Shown one piece after another: positions 53,601 through 63,343 of a stretch of DNA of 64,000 nt. The notes beneath the pieces were generated by a model, which did not search any database, had not been told where the DNA came from, and saw only the letters and a program-made list of their open reading frames with translations. Position 1 is the first letter of the stretch, and every line of letters begins with the position of its first letter. Source of the stretch: Pterois miles (Eukaryota; Chordata; Actinopteri; Perciformes; Scorpaenidae); assembly GCA_947000775.1 (NCBI GenBank), contig CAMQGK010000171.1, positions 62,001-126,000 on the forward strand, read 5' to 3'. Made by a program: the position numbers and the translations under genes.

Positions 53601-56600
53601 AAAGACTGCAAACTTATAAAAGTAAACTTTTAAAACCCTAATGAACATGTATGCTGTCACTTCTCTATCATCTTTAAACTGAAAGGTTTTGTTGTCTCAT
53701 TGTAGTCACCTTTTTTCTCTTTTTGCAGAGCATGTGACGGCTCGCTTCGGGAACGAGGACGCTCAGAGCTACGCAGTGTTCACCGTCACCGAAGATCTGG
53801 GTCACGACCTCTCCATCTCCCTCTTCCTGCGTACACGGAGACAGTATGGACTCGTCCTGGCGCTCGCCAACAGCAGCAGCAGCCAGTACCTGCACATGTG
53901 GCTGGAGGACGGCAAGATCACAGTCCAGCTGAATGACTTTGAGAGCCTGAAAGCGTTGAGTGCGATCGATGATGGGGAAGTCCATTTTGTGAGTGTAGAG
54001 GTGGTAGAGGGTCATATGGCGCTGTATGTAGAAGCTCAGAAACAGGGCGTTGTGGAAGTAAGGACGGTCAATGTCCAAGCAGGACATAATGTGTACGTGG
54101 GAGGTTTGTTGGAGAGTTGGACGACTTCACAGTTTGGTGGATATTTTAAAGGTTGTGTCCAGGACCTGAGGATCAACGACAGGAGGTTGCAGTTCTTTGG
54201 GCTGGACACCTCAGTGAGGTCTTATCCTCTGGAGCTCTTGGAAAATGTGACTGCTGGATGCTCCGGGGACAACGCCTGTGGTGTGAGTAAAAAACTTTCA
54301 ATGATATCCTTCAGTATTGTTACATCTCATAGTTAGTGCAGAGATTTGGTTAAAGTAATCCCCTGTATCAATGTGTCATCCTCAGACAAACCCTTGTCTT
54401 AACGGCGGGATGTGCTACTCCATGTGGGATGACTTTACCTGCAGCTGCCCTCCCAGGACAGCAGGGCGGCGCTGTGAGGAGGTCCGGTGGTGTGAACTGT
54501 CACCTTGCCCCACAGACTCAGAGTGCAGGATGCTGAACCAGGGTTATGAATGTAAGCGGTGTCCACAGTTCCAAGCAGATGCGTTTGACACACATCCAGG
54601 TTGTTTCTCAAGTCATTTGAAACCAATGAAATCACATATCTTCATGGGCAAATTGAAGGTCAAGTCGCTAGTCTTACGGCCATGTTCAGACAGCCCATTC
54701 TCATTTCCCGGGGCGTCAGTCACTGCCGCTTTGTCTCGCTCCTCAGAGAATGAGAGTGTGTTGTTTCAGACCAACAATAGCATGAAACACGACTGTCTCA
54801 AGTCCCAGTCTACAGCTCTGGTTATGAAAAAGCTTTATTCAGAGTTTAGCACCCGATTGTGTAATTGGTTATAACTGATTACATGTTCAATCCATTAAGA
54901 TGCATCTTTTTTTTTCCATTTTGTTACCAGTCATGTTAACAACAGCATTAGTCAGATTGGATTTTCCAAAAGCACCCTAACGATGAGCTGATTTTTGTCA
55001 TTAGTGGTGAAGTTTGTTCCTTGTTCTCCTTGACTTTAGTTACATAAAAGCCCTGAAACCCAGACACACATTTACATTATATACATGTTACATAATCTTA
55101 ATCATAATCTGACCTTGTTTGTGGAATTGGTCATAATTGGCCACTGCAGTTTGTAACTGAATGATACGACATATTGGCCTACTGGCCTCAATCTGCCCAC
55201 ACAGTATGCTCTATGTGCTCCATAAAGCAGGATTGGCCTGAGGCCAGCTTATCCTTTTTTTCTGGGATTAGTGATGATTTGCTGTGTTGCCCCGTCTGCC
55301 CTGTAAGCCACCCCATGTTCAGCGATTACCTCATCAAGGATACCTGCTCCTTACGGGCATTTCCGACACATGACCTCAACTAGTTGCCAAAATGGATTGT
55401 AGTTGTATCAAACAGCTAAATGCCACGCTGTAATGTTTCTGTGATCTTTAGATTAGAAATCAGAGCTCTTGCCTTATGCACTTGTATTCTCATGCATAAA
55501 CCTCAATCAAATTAATTAAAAGGTGCAACAAAACGAATGTGTATATGTGTAAACATATATTTTCTCTAATCTAGGCTACTCCAATGCAACTTTCCTGAAT
55601 GACAGCAGTGTGTTGTCCTACCGAGGAAACGGCCACATATCCCGCAATCTAACCAACATCTCCCTAAACCTACGCACACGAAAGCGTAACACAGCCATAC
55701 TCCACGCGGAGAAGGGCTCGGCATTCATCACACTCTCCGTCCAGGGTGGTTTTCTCTTCCTGGAGCTTCAGAGCACCACTGGAGATGACAGAGAAGGAGA
55801 GGAGGAGGAGGAGGATGATGAGGAGGGAGAGCAAGGTGTGTCTACAGTCAGCCTCAGCAGCAGGACGAGCGTTAGTGATGGCGAGTGGCACAGTGTCCAC
55901 CTGTTCATGGCGGCACCATGGGCACAAACCTCTCAGTGGACTCTGGTGCTGGATGAGGAAATAGAGGAAGCCAGCACTTCCAGGAGCCAAGGAAGCAACC
56001 TCAATTTCCTCAGAGAGGGAGTGGACATTTTCTTAGGGGGCCTGGCCCCTGATGTTGGGTGGTCCCTGACTGGGTGCCTGGGCACAGTAGAGCTGGGTGG
56101 CATCGCCCTGTCTTACTTCAGCTCCTCTGATGTGAACCTCCCACGCTTGCAGGAGGAGCAGTTCACCCAGACGTCGCCCCAACCACTGCTCCTCGGCTGC
56201 AGCGGGGCCCCCGTGTGCGAGCCCAACCCCTGCCTGAACGGAGGGGAGTGCCAGGACCTCTTCAACACCTACAACTGCAGCTGTACGGCAGACTGGGCCG
56301 GGAGACGCTGCAGCTTCTTCACAGACACCTGCGCCTCCAGTCCCTGCGTTCACGGCAACTGCAGCGTGAACGGGCTGACCTACGAGTGCACCTGTGAGTT
56401 TGGCTATGCTGGCGTGGACTGTGATGAGGAGGTGGATGTGTGTGAAAATCATCTGTGTGCTCACGGAGGCACCTGCCTGCACGGGCCGGACAGGTACGCC
56501 TGCCTCTGCGCCGAGAACTACACTGGACCCCTTTGCAAGTAAGTAGCTGAAGGAGCTGAAGTCACGCCCCCTCCGGTGGACCACCATGGGACCTTATTTA

Positions 56601-59600
56601 GTGGTTAGCGCTGTCGCCTCATAGCAAGAGGGTCGCAGGTTCGATTCCGGCTTGGGACTCTTCTTTGTGGAGTTTGTATGTTCTCCCCGTGTAAGCGTGG
56701 GTTTTCTCCGGGTACTCCGGCTTCCTCCCACCGTCCAAAAACATGCAATTTAGGTTAATTGATGACTCTAAATTGCCCATAGGTGTGGATGTGAGCGTGA
56801 ATGGTTGTCTGTCTATATGTTGTCTGTCTCTATGTGCCCTGCGATGGACTGGCGACCTGTCCAGGGTGAACCCCGCCTTCGCCCAATGCCAGCTGGGATC
56901 GGCTCCAGCCCCCCGCGACCCCTAACGGGACAAGTGGTTGACGATGAATGAATGAATGAATGAATGGTAGTCAACGGTGAGAGACAAATAATTTTTTAAA
57001 ATCTGTTTGAGTTGCTCCATGAATCACATATTTATCCGTTTCAAAGATAACTTTGCAAGTCAAGAAAGCTTTTTGTTAAACTACTGAAGCACAAGTGACG
57101 TCTCTCTTGCTGAAGTTATGATTATTATGTGTTTCATGCTGTGATGTACTCACAGGAGCAACGGGTTTGTTCGTTCTTTCTCTTCCCGCCTGATAAAAAG
57201 ATCATGATGATGTAAGATAATGTTTCATCTGTGTGTGGAACATAGTTAAGTTAGCTAGCTGGCTAGTGTTGGTGACCAATATTGTGCGAGACGAGAGATG
57301 AAGTTCACTGAGCAGTTTCACACAAAACTAAGTGATACTACAACAAACCTACGAAAAACTGAGAATGTCTAGACGTGCAAACATCACATGTGTGATTCTC
57401 ACACTGACTACCGTACACATTTTTTTCAAAATAAGCTCCCAAGGTAGTCCACTGCACGGGGAGGGACTTCGCCTTTCTATAGAATATAAACCAACAGCAG
57501 AGGAGGAAACAATGCTATAATAAACATTTCATGCTCTGAAGATGACTTTGAGATCTTAGTTATTTAGTAAACACAAAATACACAAATAAATGCTCTAAAT
57601 TGCATAAACAAGGGACCACACAACAACAAAAACCAAACCCCTTCAATGTAAATGTCTCCACATCGCTGCCTCTGTTTCAACCACAGCCTGCAGTGAGTGT
57701 CTCAGATGCTGCATTTCTATTCTAGTGTCAGGCAGAAAAGGCCTCAGTCTGCTGTGGTGTCTCACAAGCCTCTCTGGTTCAGCACCAGTTTCTTTACCCC
57801 TGTCATCTACCGTTTGCCTCGGAGAGCCAGCAGGGGAACGCCTCCGAGCATTTATCCTGTAAACACGCAGCCTCTTGCATTTCGCACAAGGAAAACCTTT
57901 GCAAGTGTCTCGCTAAGACAAGCTGCGCATCTCCCTTTACTGGGAACATCCACGCTGCAAAGTTTTCATCAAAATGACTTCTTTTTGTTTGTTTGTCTCT
58001 CTCTCTCTCTGTTCCTCTCCAGTGAACGCATTGAAGAGATTCCGTGGTACATTGTTATCAGAAATGTGTAAGTTTTCTTTTTTCTATTTCTCAGGTGTTT
58101 CACTATTTGTTTCCTGTTAGATATTCGTCTCTCAAATGTCATGTACGATGTCTCCGTGTTTTCTTGTTTGACTGTGTGCAACAAAATGGTAAGCAAAGCT
58201 AATATTAACGCTCCCTGTGACACCGTTTGTCTTAAAGTGAGATACCCACTGTTTCAAATGAGTGACAGCTGCAGTTCAGAAGTGACTCCTGGCATCTAAA
58301 TTAAAACTTCACCTACAAAATTTGTACGCTTTCCAAAGTGAAATGTATTTTGTAACCATTGAGGGATGAATTTCAGGTTGCCAACAAACAAAGAACATGT
58401 CTGGAGCAGAGCTGCTGTGCTTCAGGCAAGCAGGAGGCTATAGAGGCCAAAGAGAAATGGTTGGCGTTTAAATTCCTGTACATGTGATTTGACTTCCTGC
58501 TGGTGTATTGTTGCCAGAGGTCTTTAATCTTATTAAGCCTCTTTGTGTTTCCTGTGGGGAGCTGTAGGAAGCCCAACAATGATCCTTGACGTAAAGACGT
58601 CAAACTCTGCTGCACATGACCTAATGAACGCCTCAATACCTCAGATACTGCGTCTTTAATAAAACACATGTATTTACCCTCATACATGTCTGACTGTCTC
58701 CTACCAGACGGCCTACGCAGTCTGTTTCTGTGTGCGGCGATGAGACCAGAAACTACACCTGCTTCAATGGAGGCAACTGCACTGACCGAGAGCTGTCCTG
58801 CGACTGTCCACCTGGCTTCATCGGACACCGGTGGGAAAGAATAAGATATCAATATTCATAAATAGTACCTGTAAAACAGATCCAGAGCAGACTGAGATAC
58901 TGAGACAAGCCGTCATCCCCTTATTTGTCTTCAGAGTATTAGTTCAGGTAGAGCACTTATCGTAGCTGATTGGCATTAGCTGCTTCACAATCACTGATTC
59001 ATTCAGCAGCTGTGTAACAATCAGCTGACTAGCAACATCCAATCATATTCACGGTGCACGGCATGGCCATTATATCCTGACTAGGACTGGGTGATATGGG
59101 TTGTATCTAGAAGGAAGCCCACAAGTTGGAAAACTCTTGCAAGATGGTTAGATGGGAGATGGGAAGGTTAGGCATTGATCTTGACTAGTTAAAAGAACAG
59201 TGTGAAACATTTTGAGGGATCTATTAGCAGAAATGAATATAATATTCGGAACTATGTTTTCATTAGTGTATAATCACCTGAAATTTGAATAGTTGAGTTT
59301 TTGTTAGCTCAGAATGAGCCTTTCACATCAACAAAGGGAGCAGCTCCCATGGATGTATTAAGAGAAGTGGATACAGCTTTGGAGGCGGGGCTCTGTTCAT
59401 TCCTATGAAAGCTGCTCAGCGGCACATGCAGTCAATGAGTAGACTTCAGGGTCTGGATCTTCTGGGTTTTCCAGGTCTTACTAGGCCCTAGTGTGCATGT
59501 CCAATATGTGCAGTAGCGTCCGTTCTGTCACATGACTCAGTTACGGGGTCCCAACATCACGGCTTGCACTGTTGTCATGGTCTGGGTCTCCACAGACATA

Positions 59601-60726
59601 AACAGAGGAGAGAAATAACTCTGGATTCGGCTATTACTGCGTTTTACAACTTTTAGGACCTATTGACTTAAATAAGGAGTATAGTGTTCGCTCAGGGGAG
59701 TTGAAATTATCTGCTGAGTTACAGACTTCTCTTTCTCAATGTAATTCTATGAGAAAAAGTCTCTGGGGGCCAGTGGCTTCACATGATGGACACAGAAGTC
59801 ACAGTACCACCGTTGCTCTTCCGGGGTCTTGGCTGGTCCTCTTCACGTTGCTCAGAAAATCAAATATCATAATATTTTTGAACAAATACCTCAATATCGA
59901 TATTGTGATAATAATTTAGGATTGACTATTAGGGCTTTTACAAAATATCTACACAATGAGATTCTTGATAAATAACCAACAGTATTGTGTGATAACGACT
60001 AAGTAGGTAAAGACAAATTATAGAACAGCTACAACCGTCTGGTAAGTTCTGGATATTATATCACTTTACTGTAATGCACCCTTTAAAACCAGGAAAAGAA
60101 AACACTTATGCTATATTATGTTATCCAAAATCTAATACAATATCTAGTCTCATATCATGATATTGATATGAAATCGATATATTGCCTGACCCTACTCCTG
60201 ACATGTCCCACAATTACTTTATTACACTCATGTCAATGCCTCTCCACAACCCCCAGCCTTCTTCTTTATGTGATGTACTTTTTGCATTATTGACATAACT
60301 ACTATTTAATGTTCATGTATGTTTATTAAGGGGGGCAGTTCTCCCATTTTCAGATTCTTTGAGAGCTCCCTCAGAGAGCAGAGCCTTTTCCTCAGACCTT
60401 ACTCTTTAGCTATTTGCTGTCAGTGGTCACTTCCCTGACACAAGTGTCCCAGACTGAGCTGTGATTCTGTATCTGCAGGTGCGAGCAGGAGGTAGACGAG
60501 TGCAAGTCCAACCCCTGTCTGAATGGGGGCTACTGCCGCAACCTCATCAACAAGTTTGTCTGCGTGTGCGACATGAGCTACGCCGGAGACACGTGCCAGA
60601 CGGACGTAAGCGACATTTACTTTTACGTGGCCGTGCTGCTGTGGCAGAACCTCTTCCAGCTGCTCTCCTACCTCATCCTCCGGCTGGACGATGAGCCGGA
60701 GGTGGACTGGGGAGGCAATGAGGACT

Positions 60727-60728
<2 letters not shown>
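41638..60728 (+). CDS. crb1: Crumbs homologue 1, short-tail isoform
   Basis: An apical polarity protein of epithelia and photoreceptors. Twelve exons: 41638-41713, 44962-45198, 45978-46173, 46339-46478, 47209-47391, 51042-51986, 53729-54282, 54386-54551, 55575-56538, 58023-58067, 58708-58830, 60479-60728. They total 3879 nt and encode 1292 residues. Residues 1-26 are a signal peptide (LLACTILISSLFVIGG). An in-frame upstream ATG at 41476 would add 54 residues ahead of it and is less likely. Eight EGF repeats follow (about 37-365), then LamG1 (about 370-545), EGF9, LamG2 (about 600-770), EGF10 and a truncated EGF11, LamG3 (about 835-1040), EGF12-14, the link EIPWYIVIRNV, EGF15-16 and a 40-residue tail. 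Many EGFs have the calcium-binding D-x-NEC/DEC form. Human CRB1 has 19 EGFs, so about three are absent or lie in unseen exons. CRB2 is less likely because of the tail and the chromosome-1q-type neighbours. Confidence 0.88.
47530..47700 (+). repeat. unnamed repeat shared with 63165-63343
   Basis: Phrases such as CTCATTCCCAG..GATGCTTTGTC-like, CTTTCCTTTAACTACAGTGTATACCCATC and GTGGTGACGTAG recur, diverged, near 63165-63343. Both copies lie outside exons. I do not recognise the family. Confidence 0.5.
48095..48992. mobile_element. TTAA-flanked MITE-like element, related subfamily
   Basis: In crb1 intron 5. It begins TTAAAGGGACTCTCTGTAAGGAAC and ends GTTACATACAGTCCCTTTAA, which are inverted ends with TTAA on both sides. 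Its core shares CTGGAGTCGATAACGTTAC-like and CAAACTGCAACTTCCACT-like phrases with 50337-50988. It includes a (CT)n stretch near 48610-48627. Confidence 0.7.
50337..50988 (-). mobile_element. TTAA-type MITE-like element, copy in crb1 intron 5
   Basis: It begins TAAAGGCCCAGTGTGTAACATT and ends AATCCTACACACTGCTCCTTTAA, with the internal GCCATGTTTCTACAGTAGCCC. It lies only 53 bases upstream of the 945-nt crb1 exon, so the polypyrimidine tract of that exon directly abuts the repeat. Confidence 0.75.
53195..53345 (+). repeat. dispersed fish repeat fragment
   Basis: The phrases ACCATAGACTGTACATAAGAGG, GTGG..GTCTTCACCC and CCCCCTGCTGGC resemble a widespread fish repeat, recognised from memory. It lies in the crb1 intron before exon 53729-54282. 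Confidence 0.45.
56599..56967 (+). repeat. tRNA-derived SINE with L2-like tail
   Basis: In the crb1 intron after exon 55575-56538. The tRNA-like head has A-box-like GGTTAGCGCTGTCGCC and B box GGTTCGATTCC (56638-56648). The body holds CATGCAATTTAGGTTAATTG and CTGCGATGGACTGGCGACC. The tail is GGATCGGCTCCAGCCCCC and ends in (ATGA)n. This is a different SINE family from copies A-C. The intact tail microsatellite suggests moderate age. Confidence 0.85.
59189..59350. mobile_element. TTAA-type MITE fragment
   Basis: It starts TTAAAAGAACAGTGTGAAACATTTTGAGGGATCTATTAGCAG and continues to CATCAACAAAGGGAGCAG. It then switches to unrelated repeat-like sequence (CATGGATGTATTAAGAGAAG..), so the element is broken or carries an insertion. 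It lies in the last crb1 intron. Confidence 0.55.
60606..60728 (+). other. crb1: crb1 read-through C-terminal tail (candidate retained intron)
   Basis: The base after codon GAC (60603-60605) starts GTAAGC, a consensus donor in phase 0. Translation through it gives 40 residues (1253-1292), with hydrophobic YFYVAVLLWQNLFQLL followed by an acidic DDEPEVDWGGNED end. I recall a short human CRB1 isoform with a very similar tail (LLFWQNLFQLLSYLILR), but I cannot check it. The canonical isoform would splice at 60605 to a membrane-anchor/ERLI exon, which I do not find before 64000. Confidence 0.7.

Positions 60729-60729
<1 letters not shown>

Positions 60730-60776
<47 letters not shown>
60730..60776. 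repeat. (GT)n microsatellite in crb1 3' UTR
   Basis: A pure dinucleotide run that starts directly after the TGA stop of the read-through crb1 isoform. Confidence 0.95.
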
Positions 60777-60777
<1 letters not shown>

Positions 60778-61284
60778 TGCGTTGTCTTGGGTGGGGTTTG
60801 TAAGTTTGTCAGTGTATGAGTGATTGATCATAAAAGATGAGAATGACTGGTAGTTTACCACACAAAGCACAGGGATCAGGTATTTAAGACAGCACCCTGC
60901 ACACGTCTCTGGTTTGACGTCAGGTTACCACAGAGCTGTTTCTGTGCCTTAAAATGATATTTTGGTCATCAGAAGCACCTTATTCAGTATATTTATTTAC
61001 TATATTACTAAATTTAATGTACTTGTTTAAGTAGCTATAGATGGCTGATGCAATAATCTTTTGCAAAAACAACACAGACAAAAACAGTTTAGTGTGGCAA
61101 CTAAAGATATTATTCATTGATTAACCTGTTAATTATTTGTCTTGATTATTTGACCAACAAAGTGTTCTCAGGGCTCACAGTAACACATTCAAACTGCTTG
61201 TTTTGAGCAACAAATAGTCCAAAACTTCAGGAAATTCGATTTGAAATGATGAGAAATCGGAGAATTTTGATGCTTCGTAATCAC

Positions 61285-61691
61285 TTAAAGGTACTGTGTG
61301 TAGGATTTGGTGGCATCTCGTGGTGTGGTTGCAAATTGCAACCAACTGAGTCCCCCTCTGCTCACTCCTCTCTTTCCAAGACTGCAGTAACCGTGGCAAC
61401 ACCGTTTGGCCCACCCGGCTGGCGGTACTGTGGTTTTGCACTCATCAGCGAGAAGTACGGTGGCTGAAGGCAAAACGCGTAAAAAGTAAAAACGTGAAAG
61501 TCTCTCCCTAGAGCCAGAGTTTGGTTTGTCCATTCTGGGCTACTGTAGAAACATGGCGGGCTCCATGAAGACGACCACCTCCCTGTGTCGATATAAAGGG
61601 CTCATTCTAAGCTAACAAAAACTACGAAAATGAAAATGAAAACCTACAAAGATTATTTTCAATTTCTACACACTACACACTTTTCATTTAA
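61285..61691 (+). mobile_element. TTAA-type MITE-like element
   Basis: It begins TTAAAGGTACTGTGTGTAGGATTT and ends with TACACACTACACACTTTTCATTTAA. The internal GCTACTGTAGAAACATGGCGG and ATATAAAGGGCTCATTCTAAG match the family. It is an internally shortened copy with recognisable TTAA edges. Confidence 0.75.
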
Positions 61692-61695
61692 AAGA

Positions 61696-61830
61696 TGAAT
61701 TTAGGGGCGCCGTGGTAGTTCACCCAATGGAGTGGGTGCCCCATGTGGCGGGGCTGAGTCCTTGCCTCGGCAGCCCAGGGTTTGGGTCCAACCTGTGACC
61801 CTTTGCTGCATGTCATCACCTCTCTCTCCA
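61696..61830 (+). repeat. degraded tRNA-derived SINE
   Basis: GGGGCGCCGTGGTAGTTCAC..GGAGTGGGTGCCCCATG, then GGTTTGGGTCCAACCTG (degraded B box) and CCTTTGCTGCATGTCATCACCTCTCTC. This is the order of a common fish SINE head and body. The family is assigned from memory. Confidence 0.6.
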
Positions 61831-61888
61831 ATTTCGTAGCTATTTTTCTGTCATTATTGTTGGCAATTAATCACAAATTGATTAAGCC

Positions 61889-62531
61889 AATAAATTGTGC
61901 AGTATAGTTTCTGTGGTCTGAAGGGAAGGATAGTGTACAGTCAATAAAGCACTGTTTGATGCAGTGAAGAACATTATACAATATGTTATATTTATAATGC
62001 TTCTCATTGAAGATATCCTGTCAGTCTTGTCTGAACTGGATTCTGGGAGCTCCGTATGGATGAATGTGTAAGCGATCAAATACAGTGTCATAGTCACAAA
62101 GGCACCTAGAGGGGCTAGAAGACGACAAGATGTCTCACTTTGTTGTTGATGTGCGTTCAGAGCACCGTGGTGACTGACTGACTGACTGCTGTGTGTTGTT
62201 TTGTACCTAAAGAAGAAGTTTCCGTCTCTAAACCTCCCTGAGTGAAGCAAAGATATTTTAAGCCTAAAATCCTCCGCTGCTCTGCTCGAATGGTACCGAC
62301 TGACATTCACCACTAACCATACAGTATGTCATTATAACTAGATCTCTAAATCATTGCTAAATCATCGTCTGCTCCTTGTGGACTTGATTGTGTCTTTGTC
62401 TGTCTTTAGTCTTGTTGCGCTGACATCATACTGGCTGTATTACAGTTATTTCCTCTTTGTCTTTCCTTCATTATATTCTGTCCTCATGTCCTGTCTCGGT
62501 TTAAATCCAGTCTTTATTGCTATCAAATAAA
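61889..62531 (+). terminator. possible crb1 poly(A) signals
   Basis: AATAAA hexamers occur at 61889-61894, about 61940 and 62526-62531, the last followed by an A-run. Any could serve the short crb1 transcript, but none is distinguished by sequence alone. Confidence 0.3.
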
Positions 62532-63343
62532 AAAAAAAAATCTTATCAGCCTTTGTCTGTCTTCTGTCCTCTTTTCATCTTCCTTGTTTTCTCTTCCATC
62601 ATCACACATTTTACTTTCTTTTCCAATTTCTGCCCTCCGTTTTCTCCTCAAGACATCAAACCTCAGTTGAAGGTTAACTGCGGTACAAATGCCTTCATTG
62701 ATTTCCTAACTGTGTGTCAGTGTGTGTTTGTGAGTAAAGGTGTGGAGGCCCAAGTCAGGTGGCTACCATGACACCAAACAGAGATGCTTGATCTCTCTTA
62801 ACAAGATGTAGTGTGAGTAGATCCCAGAATAGCCCAAGTTCATAGACACACAGAGCAAAGGCACAGTGCTGCTGCTGGTCGGACGGCATTTGTCATTGTT
62901 TGGAGAACAGTCTCTCCTGTTTTAACATGACAATGCTCCTGTGCATGAAGGAAGATCAAAGGATAGGTTCACATTTTTAGAAATATGTCTTAAATCAATA
63001 GTCAGGTGCCCATATCAACACTGAAACATGTTTTACTTGCTGTGATTATTCCTCCTGATCATACTGGCCATTAAATATCAGTGTAAGTGCTAGAGGGGAC
63101 ATCTATGGTGCTTGTTTAGTGAAAAAATAAGTTCAAAGTTTATATCAGAGTATTTTATTTTTCTCATTCTCAAGGTGTCAAATGCTGATGCTTTGTCAAA
63201 GCCACCGGCGTGTCATACCGACACACAAGACCTTTCATGTCAGTATGAAATGTATCGGGCTTTCCATTAACTACAATGTAACCCATCCACTGCACTAGTA
63301 AATGTCAGGGGAAATGCACCGGGAGTGACTGTGGTGACATAGC

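Noticed and set aside
56033..56587. 184-residue minus-strand open frame
   Set aside because: Antisense shadow of the crb1 LamG3/EGF exon.
56620..56660. Possible tRNA gene from the GGTTCGATTCC box
   Set aside because: The surrounding sequence is a SINE body with a tail repeat; no cloverleaf with a proper acceptor stem is visible.
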